Below, piece after piece: positions 1-5,614 of a stretch of 6,651 bases of DNA. Under the pieces are notes generated by a model. That model was given only the letters and a program-made list of their open reading frames with translations. It was not told where the DNA came from and did no database searches. The DNA comes from an uncultured Collinsella sp. (lineage in GTDB: Bacteria; Actinomycetota; Coriobacteriia; Coriobacteriales; Coriobacteriaceae): the NCBI GenBank assembly GCA_900548935.1, contig URMR01000098.1, positions 1-6,651 of the forward strand. The letters are read 5' to 3'. Made by a program: the position numbers and the translations under genes. Within the stretch, counting starts at the first letter, position 1; each line of letters opens with the position of its first letter.

Positions 1-12
1 CGAATCGTTCAT
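1..12 (-). CDS. First codons of the next operon gene (cut by window edge)
   Basis: On the minus strand an ATG at 12-10 directly follows the TAG stop (15-13) of the glycosyltransferase gene. A good Shine-Dalgarno stretch (AAGGAAGG) lies about 8 nt before it, inside the end of that gene. Only four codons (Met-Asn-Asp-Ser) are in the window, so the product cannot be named. The tight stop-start junction and ribosome binding site suggest a further polysaccharide-operon gene. The start is inferred from context only. Confidence 0.4.
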
Positions 13-789
13 CTATTTGCCTTCCTTACGTTTGGCTTTTGTAAACTGATAAAAGAGAAATTTCGTATTAGTTACGAGGTATCGTTTGAAAAGCCGCTTC
101 GGCTCTTGAATAAGCCTGTATAGCCACTCGAGACTCAGGTTTTGCATCCACATCGGCGCCTCTGGCACCACGCCGGCGAGAACGTTGAACGCTCCGCCAA
201 CACCGATCATCAACGGCTGGGGGCCGCCTTTAAGTTCATGCATGAGGACTTCCTGACGGGGTGCGCCTAAAGCGATCCATGCAAAGTCAGCACCAGATTC
301 TGCGAGGCGTCGCGATAGGTCTCGTTTTTCACTATCGGAGAGCGGGCGGAAGACCGAAGGCTCCATGCCGGCGATTACCAGGTCCGGATATTCCTTTTGA
401 AGTGAATTCTTGAGAGCGTCGAGATTTTTCTGCTCGTTACCGTAGAAGTAATGACTCCATCCTTGCTGCGCAGAAATGTTGAATATCTCTCGCATCAGAT
501 CGGGTCCTGTTACACGCCCCATTGACTCGATTGTTTTACGTCCGACAACAGATAAAGGCTTGCCGTCGGGAACGGACATGACGGATTCAGATTGGCAGGT
601 CCAATAGGCGGAATCGTCATGAGCCATAACCGACGTATGAGCATTGGAAACGCAAATATACTCGCCATGTAGCTCATCTATATGGCGAGTGAGAAACTCG
701 ATGCACTCAGACATATTGGTTCCCGTGATTGGAACATCGATTACGGGAACGCGCTTGAGTTCAGTGAATGTTGAATAGTCCTGGAGCAT
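13..789 (-). CDS. WecG/TagA/CpsF-family glycosyltransferase
   Basis: A 258-residue protein of the WecG/TagA/CpsF family (GT26). Members transfer a sugar, such as N-acetylmannosamine or its uronic acid, from UDP-sugar to an undecaprenyl-diphosphate-linked sugar at the inner membrane face, as the second step of teichoic acid, enterobacterial common antigen or capsule synthesis. Visible family features are SNAHTSV (48-54), PDGKPLSVVG (74-83) with the conserved Asp75, the RVTGPDLM block (92-99), GAPRQE (175-180), IGVGGAFNVLAG (195-206), and the C-terminal LEWLYRLIQEPKRLFKRYL segment (220-238) that in this family mediates membrane association. The ATG at 789 is preferred over a GTG two codons upstream because it overlaps the previous stop as TAATG and has AAGGG 9 nt upstream, implying translational coupling. 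Sampled stretches are about 43-47% GC against about 73% in the upstream gene, hinting at a different origin. The sugar donor cannot be told from sequence. Confidence 0.93.
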   Translation of the reverse strand: MLQDYSTFTELKRVPVIDVPITGTNMSECIEFLTRHIDELHGEYICVSNAHTSVMAHDDSAYWTCQSESVMSVPDGKPLSVVGRKTIESMGRVTGPDLMREIFNISAQQGWSHYFYGNEQKNLDALKNSLQKEYPDLVIAGMEPSVFRPLSDSEKRDLSRRLAESGADFAWIALGAPRQEVLMHELKGGPQPLMIGVGGAFNVLAGVVPEAPMWMQNLSLEWLYRLIQEPKRLFKRYLVTNTKFLFYQFTKAKRKEGK

Positions 790-1550
790 TAGCACGCACC
801 CTTGCCTGTAATGACCTCGATCACCGTGAGGACGACGATCTTGAGGTCCGTGATGGGTCCGCGCTTGGCGATGTACTCAAGGTCCCGGCGGACCATGCCG
901 TCGAACCCGGTCGAGTTGCGCTCCGTGACCTGCCACCAGCCGGTGATGCCCGGCTTCACGGCCAGGCGCTGCAGGTCGAACTCGGTGTACTCCGCGACCT
1001 CGTTGGGCAGCGGCGGGCGCGGGCCCACGACGGACATCTGGCCCAGGAACACGTTCACGAACTGCGGGAACTCGTCGATGGAGTGCTTGCGGATGAACTT
1101 GCCGATCTTGGTGACGCGGGGGTCGTCCCTCATCTTGAACATGGCGCCGGCGATCTCGTTCTGTCCCTTGAGCTCGGCGAGGCGCTCGTCGGCGTCCTTG
1201 TACATGGAGCGGAACTTCCACATGCGGAAGGTGGACAGCCTGCCGTCGCGGTGGGTCTGCCCCACGCGGATCTGGCTGTAGAACGGGTTGCCCTCGCTCT
1301 CCAGGCGGATGGCCGCCGCCAGCACCAGGCTCGGAATGGCGATGACGGCCAGCACGCAGCCGCTGAACACGATGTCGAACGCGCGCTTCACGGCACGGTA
1401 GCCCAGGCGCGTGCGGTCCCAGTCCTTCACGGCCTGCATGGCCTTGTAGCGCACGCTCACCTCGCCGCGATTCATGGCCTGGGCTATAAGCGCGGCCCCC
1501 ACCGGCGCGTTTTGCCCTGTCACTTCTTTAGTAGTCAAGTTCAAATCCAC
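789..1550 (-). CDS. Monotopic phosphoglycosyl transferase (bacterial sugar transferase)
   Basis: A 253-residue phosphoglycosyl transferase that should move a sugar 1-phosphate from a UDP-sugar to undecaprenyl phosphate, starting repeat-unit synthesis on the cytoplasmic membrane face. The order is typical: a basic, possibly disordered N-terminus (1-50); KRAFDIVFSG (55-64) leading into one hydrophobic re-entrant helix (about 58-82) with the helix-breaking Pro73; FYSQIRVGQ (90-98); MWKFRSM (110-116); DDPRVTKIGKFIRKHSIDE (142-160) with the catalytic Asp159-Glu160 pair; MSVVGPRP (172-179); KPGITGWWQV (199-208). It lacks the four-helix N-terminal domain of WbaP/WcaJ and so resembles PglC-size enzymes with a modest extension. 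It starts with GTG after a purine-rich stretch, 69 nt after the LoaP-like gene, and its stop overlaps the next start (TAATG). Sugar specificity (galactose, glucose or an N-acetyl sugar) cannot be read from sequence. Confidence 0.93.
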   Translation of the reverse strand: MDLNLTTKEVTGQNAPVGAALIAQAMNRGEVSVRYKAMQAVKDWDRTRLGYRAVKRAFDIVFSGCVLAVIAIPSLVLAAAIRLESEGNPFYSQIRVGQTHRDGRLSTFRMWKFRSMYKDADERLAELKGQNEIAGAMFKMRDDPRVTKIGKFIRKHSIDEFPQFVNVFLGQMSVVGPRPPLPNEVAEYTEFDLQRLAVKPGITGWWQVTERNSTGFDGMVRRDLEYIAKRGPITDLKIVVLTVIEVITGKGAC

Positions 1551-1619
1551 GTCCCTGTCCCCAGGGATCCCCCAATCGATGAATTCAAATTGCGAATGAA
1601 TTGCCAGTGCGACGTCCCC

Positions 1620-2210
1620 TTACGTCTTACTGGGCACGTCTAACGGAAGCAGCTCCCTAAAAGCGGAGTCGCCTTCGCCCACGTCTACCAGGCACCAGCG
1701 CTTATGACGGTCGATCTTCTTTACACGGGCCTCTTGCCCCACCAAGGGCCCTTGTACTATGTGCAACACGCCGTCTTCTATGCGGGCTACGCTGTTGCGC
1801 ACCACGCCGTCGTCGTCGAGCACGCTGCGATACCAGTCCTGCGCATCGTCCGGCATGGGTGCATAGGCCCGCTCTCTGCTGCCGGCAATGCGACAGCCAA
1901 AGCTCAACTGCGCCAAAGCCCTGTCGAGAGCGGCGGCATCGCGCGTGGCGACGAAGAAGTATTCCTTGTACATAGGTTTGGTTTGGAGCGACCAGGCGCC
2001 GTCCCGCTTAAACCAGAACTCCTTTTGCATCACAAAAGCGTCCTGCATCAACTCGTGCGGGATAATGCGGCGGACCTTTTCGCAGGTCTCGCGCTCTTTA
2101 CCATTGGGGGTGTGGACCAGATACCAGCGGACGCGGCCATGCTGGCTGTTGGTAGTAGCGCCACTAAAGGCGCCGGGCAGCTGCTCTTGGCGCCGCATCG
2201 TCTGTTCCAT
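1620..2210 (-). CDS. loaP: LoaP-type NusG paralogue (operon-specific antiterminator)
   Basis: A 196-residue NusG-family protein with an N-terminal NGN domain (about 27-105, starting RVRWYLVHTPNGKERE) and a C-terminal KOW domain (about 144-178). GPLVGQEARVKKIDRHKR (154-171) is the KOW signature I associate with LoaP. NGN domains bind RNA polymerase and the KOW domain contacts other factors. LoaP proteins act on particular long operons, suppressing termination after recruitment through the leader RNA. It is the first gene of a polysaccharide operon, directly upstream of the initiating transferase, where such specialised paralogues are usually found. The ATG at 2210 is chosen because AGGGGG sits 6 nt upstream; an upstream GTG (2243) falls inside a hairpin without a binding site. 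The residues before the NGN domain (1-26) are not conserved-looking. UpxY or RfaH-like naming is possible, but the KOW block favours LoaP. Confidence 0.85.
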   Translation of the reverse strand: MEQTMRRQEQLPGAFSGATTNSQHGRVRWYLVHTPNGKERETCEKVRRIIPHELMQDAFVMQKEFWFKRDGAWSLQTKPMYKEYFFVATRDAAALDRALAQLSFGCRIAGSRERAYAPMPDDAQDWYRSVLDDDGVVRNSVARIEDGVLHIVQGPLVGQEARVKKIDRHKRWCLVDVGEGDSAFRELLPLDVPSKT

Positions 2211-2220
2211 CTCTCGCCCC

Positions 2221-2263
2221 CTTAACTTGCATCCGCGACACACGCGGATGCAGGGGCGTTAAG
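2221..2263 (-). promoter_or_regulatory. Leader hairpin overlapping the loaP ribosome binding site
   Basis: A perfect 10-bp inverted repeat (arms TGCATCCGCG at 2228-2237 and CGCGGATGCA at 2243-2252, 5-nt loop) is nested in a second perfect 6-bp repeat (CTTAAC 2221-2226 and GTTAAG 2258-2263). The inner edge of the outer stem touches the AGGGGG Shine-Dalgarno (2217-2222) of the LoaP-like gene. GCCCC in the minus-strand RNA (2257-2253) could also pair with it. No U-run follows, so this is not an intrinsic terminator. Either recruitment of the antiterminator to nascent RNA or translational self-control is plausible; both are inference. Confidence 0.65.
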
Positions 2264-2436
2264 AACAGGCTTCTCGCTCGCAGCTAGGCGCAGTCGCAAA
2301 AGTACAGTTTTTCGTATCTTTCGACGAAGCACATTATACGAATAAATCGTGACCGTTTTCCCAGATTGCGCAAATTGCGGCGCGAGCAGACACAACTCCA
2401 TACCCCACTACAAAAACCTGTACATTTTTGCACAAC
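2264..2436 (-). promoter_or_regulatory. Probable polysaccharide operon promoter and leader
   Basis: A perfect TATAAT -10 box lies on the minus strand at 2338-2333, but no good TTGACA-like -35 is seen 16-18 bp upstream, so the promoter may need an activator. Transcription would begin near 2326 and give a leader of about 115 nt before the LoaP-like start. Two similar sites of the form CAAAA-GTACAG-TTTTT flank the promoter in opposite orientation: 2297-2312 on the plus strand, and 2411-2430 read on the minus strand with small insertions. They could be operators. No small gene was seen in this gap. Confidence 0.45.
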
Positions 2437-2464
2437 AAAAAAGCCGCTCTTACCAGCGGCTTTT
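2437..2464 (-). terminator. Second intrinsic terminator after thrS (works on both strands)
   Basis: Arms AAAAGCCGCT (2439-2448) and AGCGGCTTTT (2455-2464) are perfectly complementary over 10 bp with a 6-nt loop. On the minus strand the stem ends in six T residues (plus-strand A-run 2437-2442); on the plus strand TTTTCTTC follows. With the adjacent hairpin it forms a tandem pair insulating the polysaccharide operon from thrS. No plus-strand gene needs it. Confidence 0.85.
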
Positions 2465-2478
2465 CTTCTATAGACAAC

Positions 2479-2514
2479 AAAAAAAGGCGACCGCCCAATA
2501 GGACGATCGCCTTT
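2479..2514 (-). terminator. Intrinsic terminator of thrS
   Basis: Minus-strand RNA forms a 14-bp stem (2514-2501 with 2496-2483) around a four-base loop (2500-2497), with G-U pairs at two positions, followed by a run of seven U residues. It begins 22 nt after the thrS stop codon. The wobble positions become A-C mismatches on the plus strand, so the hairpin is built for minus-strand RNA. Confidence 0.92.
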
Positions 2515-2536
2515 GTTAATTCTTGTGTAGCTTGTG

Positions 2537-4300
2537 CTAGGCGCGAGTCTTGATCTCCTCGGTCACCTTGGCAACAAACTCGTCGACGCTCATCTGAACG
2601 GTCTCGTTGGAGCGATCGCGGACGGAGATGTTGCCGGCCTCGACCTCCTTCTCGCCCAGGATGAGCATGTAGGGCACACGGTCGATGCTGCGGGCCTCAC
2701 GGATCTTGTAGCCGATCTTCTCGTCGCGGTCGTCGCAGACCACGCGAATGCCGGCCTCCTCCAGCTTGGCGCACACCTCGTGGGCGTAGTCGCGGCTCTT
2801 CTCGGAGACGGGAAGCGCCTTGACCTGCACGGGAGCCAGCCAGGTGGGGAACTTGCCCGCAAAGTGCTCGATCAGAATACCGATGAAGCGCTCGATGGAG
2901 CCAAAGCACACGCGATGCAGCATAATGGGGCGCTTCTTGGTGCCGTCGGCGTCCACGTACTCCAGGTCAAAGTTGAGCGGCATCTGGAAGTCGAGCTGGA
3001 CGGTACCGCACTGCCAGGTACGGCCGAGCGAGTCCTCCAGGTGGAAGTCGATCTTGGGGCCGTAGAAGGCGCCGTCGCCCTCGTTGACCTCGTAGTCCAT
3101 GTGCAGCTGCTCCAGAGCGGTGCGCAGACCCTCCTCAGCGCGAGCCCAGTCCTCGTCCGAACCCATGGAGTCCTCGGGGCGGGTGGAAAGCTCAACGTGG
3201 TACTTAAAGCCAAACTTCTGGTACACGGAGTCGATGAGGTTGACCACGCCCACGATCTCGTCGGTCAGCTGGTCGGGACGCACAAACAGGTGGGCGTCGT
3301 CCTGGTTAAAGCAGCGCACACGGAACAGGCCGTGCAGGGCGCCGCGAAGCTCGTGGCGGTGCACCAGACCAATCTCGCCGGCGCGAATGGGCAGCTCGCG
3401 ATAGGAGTGCGGCTTGGAGGCGTACACCAGCACGCCGCCCGGGCAGTTCATGGGCTTAATGCAGTACTCTTCGTCGTCGATGACGGTGGAGTACATGTTG
3501 TCCTTGTAGTGGTCCCAGTGGCCCGAGGTCTTCCACAGCTGCTTGTTCATGATGAGTGGCGTGGAGATCTCCACGTAGCCGGCCTTGTGGTGGATCTCGC
3601 GCCAGTAGTCCAGCAGCGTGTTCTTAAGGATCATGCCGTTAGGCAGGAAGAACGGGAAGCCGGGGGCCTCGTCGCGCATCATAAAGAGGTCCATCTCGCG
3701 GCCGATCTTGCGGTGGTCGCGCTTCTTGGCCTCCTCCAGCATGTGCATGTGCTCGTCGAGCTCTTCCTTGGTGGCAAAGGCGACGCCGTTGATGCGGGTG
3801 AGCATCTTGTTGTCCTTGTCGCCCTTCCAGTAGGCGCCCGAGACGCCGGTGAGCTTAAAGGCCTTCAGCGCCTTGGTGTAGCAGATGTGGGGGCCGACAC
3901 ACATGTCGATGTAGTCGCCCTGCTGGTAGAAGGTGATGTGGGCGTCGTCGTCCAGGTCGCCGATGTGCTCGACCTTGTACTTCTCGCCGCGCTCCTCCAT
4001 AAGGGCGATGGCCTCGGCGCGGGGCTTCTCGTATACGGAGAACTTAAGGTTCTCCTTGACGATCTTCTTCATCTCGGCCTCGATCGCGGGGAAGTCGTCC
4101 TCGCTGATCTTGACGCCCTCGGGCAGATCGACGTCGTAGTAAAAACCGTTGTCGGTCGCGGGGCCGTAGGCAAAGTCGGCCTCGGGATAGAGGCGCTTGA
4201 TGGCCTGCGCCATGATGTGCGCGGCAGAGTGGCGGATGACGTGCGTGACCTCGTCCTGCGGGAGCTCGGCCACCGAACCGTCATTGTAGAGTGCCTTCAT
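2537..4300 (-). CDS. thrS: Threonyl-tRNA synthetase
   Basis: A 587-residue class II synthetase that charges tRNA-Thr in the cytoplasm. The editing domain is present: HSAAH (24-28) matches the HxxxH site, and DMCVGPH supplies the Cys/His pair that hydrolyses Ser-tRNA-Thr. The catalytic core shows MNCPGG (zinc-binding Cys), the motif 2 region HELRGALHGLFRVR followed by FNQDDAHLF (zinc-binding His), and the motif 3 region MLHRVCFGSIERFIGILIEHFAGKF in overlapping pieces. The anticodon-binding domain follows from FPTWLAPVQV onward. The protein begins directly in the editing domain: the usual N-terminal TGS domain is absent, which explains a length about 55 residues below the E. coli enzyme. TGS-less forms are known in gut bacteria. 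The ATG at 4300 is chosen because GGAGA lies 10 nt upstream and the promoter lies between it and the more distant in-frame start at 4411. Monocistronic, with its own promoter and terminator. Confidence 0.97.
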   Translation of the reverse strand: MKALYNDGSVAELPQDEVTHVIRHSAAHIMAQAIKRLYPEADFAYGPATDNGFYYDVDLPEGVKISEDDFPAIEAEMKKIVKENLKFSVYEKPRAEAIALMEERGEKYKVEHIGDLDDDAHITFYQQGDYIDMCVGPHICYTKALKAFKLTGVSGAYWKGDKDNKMLTRINGVAFATKEELDEHMHMLEEAKKRDHRKIGREMDLFMMRDEAPGFPFFLPNGMILKNTLLDYWREIHHKAGYVEISTPLIMNKQLWKTSGHWDHYKDNMYSTVIDDEEYCIKPMNCPGGVLVYASKPHSYRELPIRAGEIGLVHRHELRGALHGLFRVRCFNQDDAHLFVRPDQLTDEIVGVVNLIDSVYQKFGFKYHVELSTRPEDSMGSDEDWARAEEGLRTALEQLHMDYEVNEGDGAFYGPKIDFHLEDSLGRTWQCGTVQLDFQMPLNFDLEYVDADGTKKRPIMLHRVCFGSIERFIGILIEHFAGKFPTWLAPVQVKALPVSEKSRDYAHEVCAKLEEAGIRVVCDDRDEKIGYKIREARSIDRVPYMLILGEKEVEAGNISVRDRSNETVQMSVDEFVAKVTEEIKTRA

Positions 4301-4326
4301 GGGTATGTTTTCTCCTCTCGAATGCC

Positions 4327-4371
4327 TGATGCAAGTGCGTGCGATGCGCTCGGCGTTTTTGACTTGCATCA
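4327..4371 (-). promoter_or_regulatory. Inverted repeat overlapping the thrS start region
   Basis: TGATGCAAGT (4327-4336) and ACTTGCATCA (4362-4371) are perfect 10-bp inverted arms, 25 nt apart. The promoter-side arm shares one base with the -10 box and spans the predicted transcription start near 4364, so most of that arm would not be in the RNA if the start is right. It may then be a two-site DNA operator. If RNA starts upstream or reads through, it would form a leader hairpin. No threonine anticodon-like loop or T-box element was recognised. Confidence 0.5.
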
Positions 4372-4399
4372 TTATAGGCAGGTTGCCTTGGTATACAAG
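4371..4399 (-). promoter_or_regulatory. thrS promoter
   Basis: Minus strand: perfect -10 TATAAT at 4376-4371. The -35 is CTTGTA (4399-4394) with a 17-bp spacer, or TTGTAT (4398-4393) with 16 bp. The expected start near 4364 gives a leader of about 64 nt before the thrS ATG. The -35 directly abuts the hairpin at 4400-4430. Confidence 0.7.
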
Positions 4400-4430
4400 C
4401 GCCCGCCGCACCTTAATGGCACGGCGGGCG
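4400..4430 (-). terminator. Hairpin after the zinc-ribbon gene, probable weak terminator
   Basis: A 9-bp GC-only stem (4400-4408 with 4422-4430) is extended on minus-strand RNA by two G-U and two G-C pairs to 13 bp with a 5-nt loop. On the plus strand the two wobbles are C-A mismatches. It lies about 108 nt past the stop of the zinc-ribbon gene. The following minus-strand sequence CTTGTAT is a poor U-tract, so termination may be incomplete or Rho-aided. The plus strand has ATTTTCT after it, but no plus-strand gene lies upstream. The rest of 4431-4537 is GC-rich and shows no gene. Confidence 0.55.
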
Positions 4431-4537
4431 ATTTTCTACGCATGCTTCATCGTGTGGGGCGGGGCTGCGGGGCGCGCGTGCGGCTTGTGCGTGACGCGCG
4501 GCGCCCGTGGCTTACGACCGGCCCGGCGATGGATGCG

Positions 4538-4969
4538 TTACTGGATGCGAGTTCGGCAGTAGGGGCAGACCTTCCAGTGCGCGTCGAGCGGGCGATGGCA
4601 GCTGGGGCACACGTTGCGAACCTGGGTGTCGCACACCGGGCAGACCACAAAGTCCTTCTCGATGGGGGCGCCGCACTGCGGGCAGGTGCCGTACTGGGCA
4701 AGCTGGCGCTCGCGCAGGGCCATGTCCAGCTCCTGCTCCTCGCGGTCGGCCGCGTAGGAATGCGGGCGCAGGACCAGGTAGGCGATGAGGCCCACAAACG
4801 GGATGAGGGCAATGATGCCCCATGCCACGTAGGCGCTGGCGCCGCGGCGGCGAGCGTCGATGAACACATAGACGACCGACAGCACGTACAGGGCGATGAT
4901 AAAGCCAACAAAGGCATAGATGACGCCCATAAGCTGCGGCGACATGAGCTCAGAGATGTACTTGGACAT
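4538..4969 (-). CDS. Small membrane protein with double zinc ribbon
   Basis: A 143-residue protein of unknown function. The N-terminus has two hydrophobic segments (about 14-37 and 46-67); the second, with IPFVGLIAYLVLRP, resembles the two-helix PLDc_N (phospholipase D nuclease N-terminal) membrane module. A charged linker (68-92) leads to two CxxC-CxxC zinc ribbons: Cys96/Cys99 with Cys110/Cys113, and Cys121/Cys124 with Cys135/Cys138. The ribbon part should be cytoplasmic if the basic DARRR loop (38-42) stays inside. The ATG at 4969 has GAAAGG 9 nt upstream. It is the first gene to the left of the inverted-repeat array and is read in the same direction as the RNA proposed for that array, 101 nt away. 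Zinc ribbons of this kind may bind protein or nucleic acid; no role is claimed. Confidence 0.88.
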   Translation of the reverse strand: MSKYISELMSPQLMGVIYAFVGFIIALYVLSVVYVFIDARRRGASAYVAWGIIALIPFVGLIAYLVLRPHSYAADREEQELDMALRERQLAQYGTCPQCGAPIEKDFVVCPVCDTQVRNVCPSCHRPLDAHWKVCPYCRTRIQ

Positions 4970-5070
4970 TGAGGTGTACCTTTCGGAATATTTACAGTCC
5001 GGTCAAGTTTACCACGGGGTTTGTTTATATGGGACTACGGTTGCAAGCGGTGCTGGTGCGGACACAAACA
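4970..5070 (-). promoter_or_regulatory. Upstream region of the zinc-ribbon gene, promoter uncertain
   Basis: A possible -10 (TATAAA at 5029-5024, minus) has no convincing -35. TTGACC (5007-5002) has no matching -10 at normal distance. A 13-bp imperfect palindrome GGTCAAGTTTACC (5001-5013) could be an operator. No terminator is visible between the repeat array and the gene, so a leftward array transcript could continue into it. Confidence 0.25.
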
Positions 5071-5614
5071 TCTCAATCTGTAACAGGTGAAGGGCGGATT
5101 CCGGGTCTTGATGTTACAGAATTAGACAAACCGTTCTCTCCCCGAGTTAAATCTCGATCCGTAACATCTTGACTCTAAAATCAGTTCTAGTTCTTACTGT
5201 TACAGATCAAGATGAACGGTGAGCCCTCCGTTAAATATCTCAATCTGTAACAACTGGGGGCCAGAAACCCTTCTATCTGTTACAGATCGAGACAAAGGAA
5301 AATGTCCAATCTCAATATCTCAATCTGTAACAACAACTCGGCAAAAACAGGTCTAACCGTTACAGATTGAGACATTCGAAACCGACTAATAGGTTCATCT
5401 AAATCTGTAACATCTAGACCCCAAAACGGCCCCCAGATGTTACAGATCGAGACAGAAGAATCTCTCCCTGACTTTAAATCTCAATCTGTAACACATAGGA
5501 CCGATTTTCCCCTCTTACTGTTACAAATCAAGACAAACAGAGGAGCCGCCTGGCAAACGTCTCGATCTGCAACATCTGGAACCCAACTCTTCTGCTTACT
5601 GTTACAGAACGAGA
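5071..5614. repeat. Array of 14 alternating inverted 15-bp repeats with unique 25-nt spacers
   Basis: Forward copies (consensus TCTCRATCTGTAACA) start at 5071, 5152, 5238, 5318, 5398, 5479 and 5560. Reverse-complement copies (TGTTACAGATYGAGA) start at 5112, 5198, 5278, 5358, 5438, 5519 and 5600. Orientation alternates without exception. Starts are 40-41 bp apart except one 46-bp step (5152 to 5198). The 13 spacers are 25-26 nt, one is 31 nt, and they are not copies of one another. Copies differ from the consensus at 0-3 positions; the TAACA end is best kept. Weaker conservation extends outward: reverse copies are mostly followed by CAAA, forward copies are often preceded by TAAA or AATA, and several spacers begin after TAACA with a form like NNNAGAC. 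Each neighbouring pair can form a stem of about 16 bp with a 25-nt loop. The period (80 or 81) does not keep a reading frame. Sampled lines are 37-45% GC, below the neighbouring genes. No associated protein gene is recognisable. It is not a standard CRISPR because of the short repeat and alternating orientation. Confidence 0.97.

Noticed and set aside
2211..2243. An upstream GTG start for the LoaP-like gene
   Set aside because: The codon lies in the loop-side base of a strong hairpin with no Shine-Dalgarno; the ATG at 2210 has AGGGGG 6 nt upstream.
4301..4399. A T-box or tRNA-Thr mimic upstream of thrS
   Set aside because: The leader is only about 64 nt and shows no T-box sequence, terminator/antiterminator pair or threonine anticodon loop.
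4301..4411. A 37-residue upstream extension of thrS
   Set aside because: It would contain the -10 box and inverted repeat, is not TGS-like, and has no ribosome binding site; ATG at 4300 has one.
2534..4972. An 812-codon open frame on the plus strand
   Set aside because: It runs antisense across thrS and the zinc-ribbon gene, both clear families. It is low-complexity in residues and comes from GC-biased codons.
5071..5614. A standard CRISPR array
   Set aside because: Repeats are 15 bp, variable, and alternate in orientation; no cas gene or typical leader is present in the window.
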